Source: Solirubrobacterales bacterium
Lineage (GTDB): Bacteria > Actinomycetota > Thermoleophilia > Solirubrobacterales > 70-9
Length of the DNA stretch: 64,000 bases
NCBI GenBank assembly: GCA_016712175.1
Contig: JADJRQ010000002.1
Coordinates: forward strand, 1-64,000
Reading direction: 5' to 3'
In this document: piece after piece, positions 45,348 through 53,847 of the stretch
Layout of the letters: each line of letters starts with the position of its first letter
Numbering within the stretch: position 1 is the first letter of the stretch
The notes under the pieces: model-generated
Told to the model about the DNA's origin: nothing
The model's input: the letters and a program-made list of their open reading frames with translations, nothing else
The model's database searches: none
Translations under genes and position numbers: made by a program

Positions 45348-47369
45348 TCAGCGAGTCAATTCGGCCGAAGAATCGATCGCGCTGAGGACCCGGGCCGTCA
45401 CCTCATCCGCTGTCAGACCAACTTCTTCAAGCAGGAGGTTTGGCTTGCCGTGCGTGACGTAACGATCGGGCAGTCCGATCCGAAGTACCCGCGCTCGACC
45501 TCCGGGGTTCGGGAAGTTGTCTTCGAGATGTTCGAGCACGGCCGATCCGAACCCGCCCTGGAGCACGCCTTCTTCGATCGTCACGATCAGGTCGTGACCA
45601 ATGGCCAGCCGCTCGATCATCTCGGCATCAAGCGGCTTCACGAAGCGCGCGTCGGCAACGGTCGGCTTGATCCCCTGGCCTTCCAGCTGGTCGGCAGCAT
45701 CGAGCGCGATACCGACCCCGCTTCCGTAACCGATCAACGCGATCCGCTCGCCATTCCTGAGGGTCTCGCCGGTGCCGACCGGGATCTTCTCCGGCTCGGC
45801 CGGAAGATCGACCCCGGCGGCAGCCCCTCTGGGGTAACGCAGTGCGGCCGGTCCGTCGTGGCTGATCGCCGTGTGCAGCATGTGGACCAGCATCGCTTCA
45901 TCTCGTGGCGCCATCACGACCACATTCGGCAGCGGCCGGAAGTAGGCGATGTCGAAGACTCCGTGGTGAGTCGGGCCGTCGTCGCCGACCAGGCCGGCGC
46001 GGTCCATGGCGAAAGTCACGTCGAGGCTCTGGAGGCACACGTCGTGGACGATCTGGTCGTAGGCCCGCTGGAGGAAGGTCGAGTAGATCGCGCAGACGGG
46101 CTTGCCGCCCTGGAGCGCGATGCCGCTGGCCATGAGCACGGCGTTCTGCTCGGCGATGCCGACGTCGTAGTACTGATCGGGCCGCTCATCGGCGAGCTGC
46201 TGGAGCCCGGCACCACCCGCCATCGCCGCAGTGATCCCGATAACCCGGGAGTCGGCGGCCGCCTCCTTGACCATGGCGCCGGAGAAGACCTGGGTGTACT
46301 GCGGCGGGGCCGCCTTGGGCTCCGGCTTCTCGAGGATCTCGGGTGCGATCGAAGCCGGTGCATCAGACTCCTGGATCGGCACGAGCTTCGGTTTCTTGGC
46401 GGGGGCGCCGTCGACGATCGAGCCCGGCTTCGCCGCGTGCCAGGTCTCCATGCCGGAGAGCCCGCCTTCTTCGGCCGGGGCGAATCCGCGGCCCTTGACC
46501 GTGTGGACATGGACGACCACCGGGCGGTCAGCCGCGAAGGCTTCGTTCAGTGCCCGGCGCACGGCACCAACGTCGTGGCCGTCGATGATGCCCATGTAGG
46601 CGAGGTCCAGCTCTTCGAAAAGCAGTCCGGGGGCCCAGTAGGCCTTGATCGCCGACTTCAGCTCCGGGCCGAGTCGTTCGATTCGCTTGCCGAGTCCGAG
46701 CGGAAGCTTGGTCAGCCTGTCTTCGACTCCTTCACGCGCATGGAACAGGCCGGGCTTCAGTCGGGCCCTCTGGAAGTAGCTGGAGAGCGCCCCGACGTTG
46801 GGCGAGATCGACATGCCGTTGTCGTTGAGCAGGATCACCATCGGGGTGCCGAGCCCGCCGGCCGCGTGCATGGCTTCGTAGGCCACGCCGCCGGTCAGGG
46901 CGCCATCGCCGATCACCGCGACGACCCGTCCGTCCTCGCCGATGCCCTTGCGCATTGCTTCCTTGAGTCCGACCCCGTAGGAAATCGAAGTGGAAGCGTG
47001 GCCGGCGCCCATGATGTCGTGCTCGGATTCGGGGATCGAACAGAAAGGTGCGAGCCCTTCGTACTGACGGATCGTCGGCAGCTCGTCGCGACGGCCGGTG
47101 AGGATCTTGTGCGGATAGGACTGGTGGCCGACGTCCCAGAGAATCTTGTCGCGCGGTGAGTCGAGGACGCTGTGGAGGGCGACGGTGATCTCGCAGGTCC
47201 CGAGGTTGGCCCCGAAGTGCCCGCCGATCTCCCCGATCACGTCGATCACGTAGGTGCGTACCTCTTCGGCGACGCCCTGGAGTTCCTCGTCGGACAGCCC
47301 GTGCAGGTCAGCCGGGCTGTTGATGCCCGGCAGCAGCGAAGTCTTTGGTGTTTGGGGATCCTGAGTCAT
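45348..47369 (-). CDS. dxs: 1-deoxy-D-xylulose-5-phosphate synthase
   Basis: 673 residues. ThDP site: VGDGALTGGVAYEAMHAAGG with Asn of NDNGMSISPNVG; GHASTSISYGVGLKEAMR; PYR domain with AEQNAVLMASG and GPTHHGVFDIAYFR; C-terminal domain with EEGVLQGGFGSAV. First step of the MEP isoprenoid pathway. The C-terminal half of the first domain has a Pro/Lys linker somewhat longer than usual (about 310-345). Overlaps the prenyl synthase gene by 4 bases. Confidence 0.98.
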   Translation of the reverse strand: MTQDPQTPKTSLLPGINSPADLHGLSDEELQGVAEEVRTYVIDVIGEIGGHFGANLGTCEITVALHSVLDSPRDKILWDVGHQSYPHKILTGRRDELPTIRQYEGLAPFCSIPESEHDIMGAGHASTSISYGVGLKEAMRKGIGEDGRVVAVIGDGALTGGVAYEAMHAAGGLGTPMVILLNDNGMSISPNVGALSSYFQRARLKPGLFHAREGVEDRLTKLPLGLGKRIERLGPELKSAIKAYWAPGLLFEELDLAYMGIIDGHDVGAVRRALNEAFAADRPVVVHVHTVKGRGFAPAEEGGLSGMETWHAAKPGSIVDGAPAKKPKLVPIQESDAPASIAPEILEKPEPKAAPPQYTQVFSGAMVKEAAADSRVIGITAAMAGGAGLQQLADERPDQYYDVGIAEQNAVLMASGIALQGGKPVCAIYSTFLQRAYDQIVHDVCLQSLDVTFAMDRAGLVGDDGPTHHGVFDIAYFRPLPNVVVMAPRDEAMLVHMLHTAISHDGPAALRYPRGAAAGVDLPAEPEKIPVGTGETLRNGERIALIGYGSGVGIALDAADQLEGQGIKPTVADARFVKPLDAEMIERLAIGHDLIVTIEEGVLQGGFGSAVLEHLEDNFPNPGGRARVLRIGLPDRYVTHGKPNLLLEEVGLTADEVTARVLSAIDSSAELTR

Positions 47370-48229
47370 TGTTCTCTCATGTAGATGTAGTCGGCGATCC
47401 GTCTCAGGTAGTCGGTCTCACCATCGACGGAGGCCAGTGCCGAGAGGGCTTGACTGTGGGACTGACTCGCGAGGCTCTTCGCCTCCTGCAAACCATAAAG
47501 GCTGACGTAGGTCACCTTGCCGTGGCGTTCGTCACTCCCCTGCGGCTTCCCCAGTTCGACGTCGGTCCCGGTGACGTCAAGAATGTCGTCGACGATCTGG
47601 AAAAGGATTCCGAGCTCGGCCGCAAACTGCTGGTAGGGCCCGCGCTCGCTGGCAGCCACCCCGCCGTATGCAAGGGCAGTCTCGACGCTGACCCGGATCA
47701 ACCGGCCGGTCTTCAGCGAGTGGAGATGCCGCAAGCGGTCGCGGTCGAGGCCGGTCGCGGTCACATCGACATACTGCCCGCCGACCATGCCTTCCACACC
47801 GGTTGCGCTGGCCAGAAGCTGAACCGCCTCGAGGACGCGGGCCGGATCACCCTCGGTAGCGGCCATCAGCCGGACCGCCTCGGCGAACAACCCGTCGCCG
47901 GCCAGGATCGCGACCGCCTCGCCGTACTTGATGTGGGAAGTGGGCTGACCCCGGCGGAGATCGTCGTCGTCCATCGCGGGCAGGTCGTCGTGCACCAGCG
48001 AATAGGTGTGGACCATCTCGAGCGATGCGGCCAGGTCGAGGTACGGCTCGATCTCGTCGCCGAGTGAGCGTGCGGTTGCGAGACAGAGCACCGGCCGGAT
48101 GCGCTTGCCGCCGGCCAGAAGTGAGTAGCGCATTGATTCGTCGAGTCCCGCGGTGGCGGGGTCGCTCGAAAAGTGAATTGTCTCCAGGTGGTGGTCTACC
48201 GCTTCCCGAAGGTCGTCGGGGTAGCTCAC
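47366..48229 (-). CDS. ispA: short-chain polyprenyl diphosphate synthase (FPP synthase-like)
   Basis: 287 residues. First Asp-rich motif HDDLPAMDDDDLRRGQPTSH is the same as in E. coli IspA; second motif FQIVDDILDVTGT. Also GGKRIRPVLCLATA near the start. Condenses IPP with allylic diphosphates, to farnesyl or geranylgeranyl diphosphate; chain length cannot be fixed by eye. GTG start overlaps xseB (GTGA), and the gene precedes dxs, so both isoprenoid steps are coupled. Confidence 0.94.
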   Translation of the reverse strand: MSYPDDLREAVDHHLETIHFSSDPATAGLDESMRYSLLAGGKRIRPVLCLATARSLGDEIEPYLDLAASLEMVHTYSLVHDDLPAMDDDDLRRGQPTSHIKYGEAVAILAGDGLFAEAVRLMAATEGDPARVLEAVQLLASATGVEGMVGGQYVDVTATGLDRDRLRHLHSLKTGRLIRVSVETALAYGGVAASERGPYQQFAAELGILFQIVDDILDVTGTDVELGKPQGSDERHGKVTYVSLYGLQEAKSLASQSHSQALSALASVDGETDYLRRIADYIYMREQ

Positions 48230-48399
48230 CTGTCCTGCTCCAGGCGGTCGACCGCTTCGGCCGCCCCCCGGGCGGCTTCTGCCGTCAGCTCCGCCGCTTC
48301 GGCCGCGAGCCGGCCGGCGTCGGTGTCGGAGACTTCCGGGTCCTCGAGGCTCACCGTTATCTGGCGGAGCCGGTCGCGGATTTCCTCGAGCCGGCTCAC
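48226..48399 (-). CDS. xseB: exodeoxyribonuclease VII small subunit-like protein
   Basis: 57 residues, GTG start at 48397-48399. Sequence MSRLEEIRDRLRQIT, then LEDPEVS, then Ala/Glu-rich helix ending AVDRLEQDR: a helical hairpin of XseB size and position (between nusB and the prenyl synthase, as in many bacteria). Both ends overlap neighbours by 4 bases (GTGA), so it is translated in series. No xseA here. The composition is biased (Ala, Glu), so identification rests mostly on context. Confidence 0.6.
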   Translation of the reverse strand: MSRLEEIRDRLRQITVSLEDPEVSDTDAGRLAAEAAELTAEAARGAAEAVDRLEQDR

Positions 48400-48779
48400 G
48401 AGACGTCTGCCTTCATCGCTTTCGCGGCCGACCCGAGGATGCCGTTGACGAATCCCGGAGCCTCGGCACCGCTGTACTTCTTCGCGGTTTCGACCGCTTC
48501 GTCGATCGCCACTTCGAAAGGCACGTCATCGCGATAGTTCATTTCGTAGAGCGCGACCCGCATGATGTTCTTCTCGAGCGGAGCGATCCGGCTGATGTCC
48601 CAGCCCTTGGCGTATTCGGAGATCACTTCATCGATATCGGTCCGATGTGCCTCGACACCTTCGGCCAGTTCTTTGGTGAAAGGGCGGGAATCTGCCAGGA
48701 GGGTTGAGAGGGGCCGGTCGGTCACGTCCTGCTGATAACAGGCGAAGACCGCATCACGGCGCTGCTGGGAACGGCGCAT
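48396..48779 (-). CDS. nusB: transcription antitermination protein NusB
   Basis: 127 residues, all helical. Family pieces: RRSQQRRDAVFACYQQDV, ISEYAKGWDISRIAPLEKNIMRVALYEM, PFEVAIDEAVETAKKYSG and FVNGILGSAAK. Binds boxA RNA with NusE for rRNA antitermination. First gene of the nusB-xseB-ispA-dxs transcript and divergent from efp. Confidence 0.96.
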   Translation of the reverse strand: MRRSQQRRDAVFACYQQDVTDRPLSTLLADSRPFTKELAEGVEAHRTDIDEVISEYAKGWDISRIAPLEKNIMRVALYEMNYRDDVPFEVAIDEAVETAKKYSGAEAPGFVNGILGSAAKAMKADVS

Positions 48780-48854
48780 CGGTCAAGGATAAAGATGCCC
48801 GAAGCCGAGGGGCTGTCCCCGTAAAAAAGTCTTCGTGTGTCTAGACTGGTCAGC

Positions 48855-49415
48855 GTGATTTCAACCAGTGAATTCCGCAATGGGTCGCACATCGAGGTCG
48901 ACGGCAAGATCATGCGCATCATCGAGTTTCAGCATGTGAAGCCGGGCAAGGGTGGCGCTTTCGTGCGCACCAAGCTGCGCCGGATCGAGGACGGCTCGGT
49001 GATCGACAAGACTTTCCGGGCCGGCGAGAAGTTTCGTCCAGTTCGGACCGAGTCCCGAAAGATGCAGTACCTGTACGAATCCGGCGACACTGTCGTATTC
49101 ATGGACAACCGTTCCTACGATCAGATCGAAATCGCATCCGAGCTGGCGGCCAATGCCCTTCGGTGGATCCAGCCGAACGATGAGGTCGAAATACTCTTCG
49201 TCGACGAACTTCCCTCGGAAGTCGCTGTCGCGAGCTCAATCGAGGCTAAGGTCGTAAAGACCGAGCCCGGGCTCAAGGGCGACACCGCTTCGGGTGGCGG
49301 CAGCAAGCCGGCGACGCTCGAATCCGGCGTGGAGGTCCAGGTCCCGCTCTTCATCAACGAAGGCGAAGTGATCAAGGTCAACACGGAGAACGCTGAATAC
49401 ATGTCGCGGGCCTGA
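48855..49415 (+). CDS. efp: translation elongation factor P
   Basis: 186 residues from GTG 48855, giving MISTSEFRNGSHIEVDG; the frame is open six codons further, but this is the family start. KOW-like domain I with the loop VKPGKGGAF: Lys32 corresponds to the residue modified in other EF-Ps. Domains II and III follow, ending EGEVIKVNTENAEYMSRA. Eases ribosome stalling at polyprolines. Divergent from nusB; YjbQ gene follows 6 bases later. Confidence 0.96.
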   Translation: MISTSEFRNGSHIEVDGKIMRIIEFQHVKPGKGGAFVRTKLRRIEDGSVIDKTFRAGEKFRPVRTESRKMQYLYESGDTVVFMDNRSYDQIEIASELAANALRWIQPNDEVEILFVDELPSEVAVASSIEAKVVKTEPGLKGDTASGGGSKPATLESGVEVQVPLFINEGEVIKVNTENAEYMSRA

Positions 49416-49421
49416 ACGACC

Positions 49422-49850
49422 ATGAAGATGCTCCAGCGAGACTTCTCTCTGGAGCCACGGCCGCGGGGCTTTCACCTGATCAACAGCGAGATCCTCGCCG
49501 AGTTGCCCGAGATTTCGACCTATTCAGTCGGTCTGCTTCACATCCTGATCCGCCACACCTCAGCCTCGCTCACCCTGAACGAAAATGCGTCGCCCGACGT
49601 GAGGCGGGACTTCCGCACCTGGAGCGACAGCGTGGTTCCCGAGGACTTTCCCTGGACCCACACCCTTGAAGGACCAGACGACATGCCGGCTCACATCAAA
49701 GCCTCGGTGACCGGGTTCGACCTGACGCTGCCGGTGAGACACGGAGATCTCCACCTCGGCACCTGGCAGGGCGTGTATCTGTGCGAGCACCGCGACCGCG
49801 GGGGTCCTCGTTCGATCACCGCAACCCTCTGGGGAGAAACCTCGGCCTGA
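49422..49850 (+). CDS. YjbQ (UPF0047) family protein
   Basis: 142 residues, single domain. Conserved LLHILIRHTSASLTLNEN, WTHTLEGPDDMPAHIKASVTG and GTWQGVYLCEHRDRGGPR with the cluster of His residues that marks the active site. The family is linked to thiamine-phosphate synthase side activity, but its physiological role is not settled. Likely cotranscribed with efp. Confidence 0.9.
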   Translation: MKMLQRDFSLEPRPRGFHLINSEILAELPEISTYSVGLLHILIRHTSASLTLNENASPDVRRDFRTWSDSVVPEDFPWTHTLEGPDDMPAHIKASVTGFDLTLPVRHGDLHLGTWQGVYLCEHRDRGGPRSITATLWGETSA

Positions 49851-49928
49851 CCTGCTGCTTCCCTGCCGTTTTCGCGTCCTATCTGCATTCAACGCGGCAA
49901 AGAACCGGCCGAGCGGCATAATCACTTC

Positions 49929-50770
49929 ATGACGACTCCTCCGCTTCTCGACAAGCTCCTCAACACCCCCGGCCCCTCCGGCTACGAACTCGCCGCCGCC
50001 AAGGTCTGGCGCGAAGCCGCTGATTTCGCCGACGTCACCACTGACGGACTCGGTGGCAGCATCGCCACCATCGGCGACAACGCCGACGCACCCCTGGTTG
50101 CCGTGGTCGGACACACATCGACATCGGTGCGGAGGACCAGGAAGCAGCCGAAGCGATGGTCTCGGTCGGCGACCCGGTCGTGATTGACACCGAACCGGTG
50201 GAGGTCGCGGGCGGCCGCCTCGTTTCGCGCTCGATGGACAACCGCCTCGGCTCGTACATCGCGCTAGAGGCCCTGCGACGCGTCAACGAGAACAAGAAGA
50301 ACCAGGCCCGGTTTGCGGCAGTCGCCGCGGTCCAGGAAGAGATCGGCCTCTTCGGTTCCCGCACCGCTGCGTTCACCGTCCGCCCCGACCTCGCGGTCGC
50401 GGTCGACGTGACCCATGCAACCGACGCTCCGGGCGTGAACGAGAAGGAGGTCGGCAGCCATCCGTTCGGCTCCGGTCCGGTGATCGGTCGCGGCTCAACC
50501 CTCTCGCCCAGGGTCTACGAACTGCTGCGAGGCGCGGCCGAGGCTGCAGACATCCCGTATTCGGTCGGCGCCAGCGGCAACTCGACCCACACCGACGCCG
50601 ACTCCCTCCAGATCTCCCGGAGCGGCATTCCCGCCGGACTGGTTTCGATCCCGCTGCGTTACATGCACTCACCGGTCGAGATGGTCGATCTCGCCGACGT
50701 CGAGGCAACGGTCGAACTGATCGTCGCGTTCGTGGAATCGATCGAACCCGGAGTTGACCTCAGCCGCTGA
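49929..50770 (+). pseudogene. M42-family aminopeptidase with internal deletion and frameshift
   Basis: The first part (49929 to about 50112: LLNTPGPSGYE, APLVAVVGH) and the second (about 50113-50770: IDIGAEDQEAAEAMVSVGDPVVID, RSMDNRLGSYIALEA, AVQEEIGLFGSR, DVTHATDAPG, THTDADSLQ) are M42 in order but not in frame. M42 enzymes are about 350 residues; here some 60-70 residues are missing between the first His ligand (GH) and IDIGAED. In relatives the lost piece begins GHIDEIG and ends LHIDIG, so the join lies at a repeated CACATCGAC-like site. Other ligands remain. Activity is unlikely as read. Confidence 0.82.
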
Positions 50771-50808
50771 TTCGCAGGGCGCCAACAGCGCAAACCCTTT
50801 GGTGGCAC

Positions 50809-50870
50809 CGCCGCAACTTTCGGATGTGATTCGGGCTATTATCTGTGAGTCGAGTCACACATGCTTTTGG
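50809..50870 (+). promoter_or_regulatory. conserved upstream block, copy 1
   Basis: Sequence from GCAACTTTCGGA through TGATTCGGGCTATTAT to GAGTCGAGTCACA matches a block at 53737-53791 before the paralogous gene. TATTAT (50837-50842) could be a -10 box, with a poor -35. It ends about 50 bases before the coding start; AGGGGGCTGTACAG near 50894-50917 is also shared. Confidence 0.45.
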
Positions 50871-50920
50871 TTGGCCCGCACCGGGTCGACCGAGCCAAAC
50901 ATTAGGGGGCTGTACAGCAA

Positions 50921-53635
50921 ATGAATCACCACTCGGGACTTCTGAACGTCCGTCGCGTTGCGGTCATCGCGTTTGCCCTGATGATGGCCTTCGCTTTCAC
51001 GACCGCCATCGCCGCGAACAATGCTGACGCGAAACGCCAGAAGAAGGCCAAGGTTACGGTCAAGATCAGGACCAAGAACCAGAAGGACCTTCTCACGGCA
51101 AAGAAGATCAAAGTCGCCGTCAAGTCGACCGCGAAGACGGCGATGCGGGTCATGGTGATCAGCGGCGGCAAGTCGAATCGATTTTCGAAACGAAACATCC
51201 GCTTCAACCGCGCCAGGACGAGGAAGTTCCCCATCTCGCTGACCCAAGCTGGCCGTAAGAACCTTTCGACCTGCGGCGCCAAGACGATCAAGGTCGTCGC
51301 CAAGTACAGCAAGTACCGGCGCGGCAAGAAAGTCAAGAAGTCGAGCAGGAAGAAGAAGCTCGCCAAGTCATCGGCAGCCTGTCCGGCACCGCCACAGCCG
51401 GTCAAGGTCGACGTCGGCCCCAATCCCGAGCGCTGCGACTGGTTCGACCTCACGGTCTGCCTGCAGCCCTTCGCCAACGACTACTACACGAAGTCGGCCC
51501 AGACAGATACCGGTGTCCAGCTCGACATCAATCCCGAGTCGACCCCGGTCAATACCGGCAACCCGAACCCGACGAACCTGTCGGTAACCGACATCAATCG
51601 AGGTGACGGCTTCAGCCCCGGCAACATGATCACCCTGAAGATCCCTGGGCTCGACAACCCGACCGCCGTTGCCAAGAGCGGTCTGGTTCCGCTCAACGAC
51701 ATCAGCGCCTACAAGGATGCCGATCAGGCGGTTATGGTCATCAATGCCGACACCGGCGAGCGTCAGCCGATCTGGGCCGAGCTCGATGCCAATCCGACCA
51801 CGGTCGATCCGGTGGGAGACAACCCCGGCGGCATCAACCGGGACCCAAAGAACACCGAAGACGTCAACCTCCTGATCCGGCCGGCGAAGAACTTCGACTT
51901 CGGCCAGCGCTACATCGTCGCCTTCCGCAACCTCAAAGACGCGAAAGGCAACCCGATCGCAGCGCCGACCGCTTTCGAGGTCTACCGCGACAATGAGATC
52001 ACCGACCAGCAGATCGTCGAGGACCGGCGTCCGCACATGGAGTCGGTGATCAACGACCTGACCAGCAAAGCCGGAGTCGATCGCTCGAGCCTGTACATGG
52101 CGTGGGACTTCACGGTCGCCTCCGAGCAGAGCGTGACCGGTCGTGCGGTCCAGATCCGCGACGAGGCCTACGCCCACTACGGGGACACCAACCTTGCCGA
52201 CCGCAAGGTCCAGGCCGGGTCGACCTCACCGGATGTGGTGGTCAGCGCCTTCTGCGACTTCAGCAGTCCAGCGACGCCTGATTGCGGGAACAACTATCCG
52301 TTCGACGACAACTTCAACCCGGCAAACCCGATTCAGTCGCCGGTCCCGAACGGGACGACAACGCAGCGCACGGTCGTCGGCTATCTCGACAACGTGCCCT
52401 GCTACCTGAACCAGAACGGTTGCCCCTCGGGCTCCCAGTTCGACATCGGTCCGGACGGCAAGGTGGTCTCCAACCCGGCCTTTACCACCAAGGTTCCGTT
52501 CCGCTGCCTCATTCCGAAGTCGATCGTAAGTTCCGGAACTGTGGTTCCTGGAGGAACCGGGACCTACGGGCACGGACTGCTCGGATCGCTCAACCAGATC
52601 AATGCCACCGAGTCGGTTTCCAACCTGACCAACTCGACCTGGTGTGCAACCAACTGGGATGGGTTCTCCAGCGCCGACCTCGGGATTGTCATCTCGGCGC
52701 TGGGCGACATGTCCAATTTCCCCAAAATGGTCGACCGGATGCAGCAAGGCTTCGTGAACTTCATGATGCTGCAGCGGGCGTTGATCCATCCCGGTGGAAT
52801 GGCAGCCCAGCCCGCCTTCACCATGGATCACAACGGTGTTACTCCGATCGCCCCTGGTCCGGCGATCGACTTGAGTGCTGGCGAAAACACCCGTGGCTAC
52901 TACCAGGGCATCAGCCAGGGTGGCATCATGGGCGGGGCGCTCACCGCGCTCGATCCCGATGTCGACCGTGGTGTGCTCGGAGTGCCCGGCATCAACTACT
53001 CGACCCTGCTTCGCCGCAGCGTTGACTCGGATGAGTACTTCAAGCTGCCGGGCCTCGGGCTGTATGCCAACTACCCCGACCTCGCCTCACGGCCGCTGCT
53101 GCTTTCGCTGATACAGCTGCTCTGGGACCGCGGTGAGGGCAACGGCTTTGCCCACAACATGACCGACAACCCGCTGCCCGGGACCAACCCGCACGAAGTA
53201 CTCCTGCGACTCGCCCTCGGCGATCACCAGGTCAGCAACTTCGCCGCGGAGGTCGAGGCGAGGACGATCGGCGCCCAGCGGTACTCGCCGACCCTGCTAC
53301 CGGCCAGGACCTGGGATGACGACTACGAAGGCATCCCCCCGATCCCGGCGCTGCCGGCTCCGGCGGGCAACAGCTTCATGGTCTACTACGACGGCGGACC
53401 GCCCTGGTACCAGAACGGGAGCAAGTCCGGCAGCGGCCTGCCGCCGCTCCAGAATGTGCCGCCGCGGCCGCAGTGGGGCTACGGAGACGACCCTCACGGC
53501 TACCCGCGGGGCTCAGTCGATGGCAACGATCATGGCAAGACGTTCCTCCTGAACGGAACGATCGGGGCGTGCGCCGGTGTCGGCGGCTACTGCTACTCGA
53601 ACAATTGGGACGGAAGTCACGCGCTGGAGCCGTAG
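50921..53635 (+). CDS. secreted Ser-hydrolase-like protein with Lys-rich N-terminal module
   Basis: 904 residues. Signal peptide (about 1-37), a Lys/Arg-rich beta module with one Cys pair (38-150), a region like the N-terminal part of bacterial virulence-factor lipases (CLQPFANDYYT..., AELDANPTT, LLIRPAKNFDFGQRYIVAFR), and a large alpha/beta-hydrolase part. Ser665 sits in GISQGGIMGG (nucleophile elbow), and Asp768-His769 in LGDHQV may supply the His. Many Cys fit an extracellular fold. Substrate unknown; lipase or esterase is inference. A close paralogue follows in tandem. Confidence 0.82.
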   Translation: MNHHSGLLNVRRVAVIAFALMMAFAFTTAIAANNADAKRQKKAKVTVKIRTKNQKDLLTAKKIKVAVKSTAKTAMRVMVISGGKSNRFSKRNIRFNRARTRKFPISLTQAGRKNLSTCGAKTIKVVAKYSKYRRGKKVKKSSRKKKLAKSSAACPAPPQPVKVDVGPNPERCDWFDLTVCLQPFANDYYTKSAQTDTGVQLDINPESTPVNTGNPNPTNLSVTDINRGDGFSPGNMITLKIPGLDNPTAVAKSGLVPLNDISAYKDADQAVMVINADTGERQPIWAELDANPTTVDPVGDNPGGINRDPKNTEDVNLLIRPAKNFDFGQRYIVAFRNLKDAKGNPIAAPTAFEVYRDNEITDQQIVEDRRPHMESVINDLTSKAGVDRSSLYMAWDFTVASEQSVTGRAVQIRDEAYAHYGDTNLADRKVQAGSTSPDVVVSAFCDFSSPATPDCGNNYPFDDNFNPANPIQSPVPNGTTTQRTVVGYLDNVPCYLNQNGCPSGSQFDIGPDGKVVSNPAFTTKVPFRCLIPKSIVSSGTVVPGGTGTYGHGLLGSLNQINATESVSNLTNSTWCATNWDGFSSADLGIVISALGDMSNFPKMVDRMQQGFVNFMMLQRALIHPGGMAAQPAFTMDHNGVTPIAPGPAIDLSAGENTRGYYQGISQGGIMGGALTALDPDVDRGVLGVPGINYSTLLRRSVDSDEYFKLPGLGLYANYPDLASRPLLLSLIQLLWDRGEGNGFAHNMTDNPLPGTNPHEVLLRLALGDHQVSNFAAEVEARTIGAQRYSPTLLPARTWDDDYEGIPPIPALPAPAGNSFMVYYDGGPPWYQNGSKSGSGLPPLQNVPPRPQWGYGDDPHGYPRGSVDGNDHGKTFLLNGTIGACAGVGGYCYSNNWDGSHALEP

Positions 53636-53660
53636 GAGGCAAGCAAACTAAGCACCACAA

Positions 53661-53691
53661 GAAACGGCCGGGACAAGAGCCCGGTCGTTTC
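53661..53691 (+). terminator. hairpin after first hydrolase gene
   Basis: GAAACGGCCGGG (53661-53672) pairs with CCCGGTCGTTTC (53680-53691) through one G-T pair, loop seven bases; CTCG follows without a T-run. Lies 25 bases past the stop at 53635. Confidence 0.65.
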
Positions 53692-53736
53692 TCGTCCAGT
53701 ACGGAATCGTGCGGAACCGGCGACGATCAGCAACCC

Positions 53737-53791
53737 CACCGCAACTTTGGGACTCGATCCGGGCTAGTACCTCCGAGTTGAATCACAGATT
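53737..53791 (+). promoter_or_regulatory. conserved upstream block, copy 2
   Basis: Matches the block at 50809-50870: ACCGCAACTTTGGGA, GATCCGGGCTAGTAC, GAGTTGAATCACAGA. Being kept in both tandem genes across otherwise different spacer, it probably holds the promoter or a regulator site. Between it and the ATG come AGGGAGCTGTACAGGAGA. Confidence 0.45.
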
Positions 53792-53847
53792 TTTCAGACG
53801 GGCCCCAGCGGGGCGATCGAACTAACCAGAGGGAGCTGTACAGGAGA

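Noticed and set aside
45243..47159. Long plus-strand open frame (638 codons) opposite dxs
   Set aside because: It mirrors the dxs codon pattern in high-GC DNA, has no known motif, and dxs on the other strand is certain.
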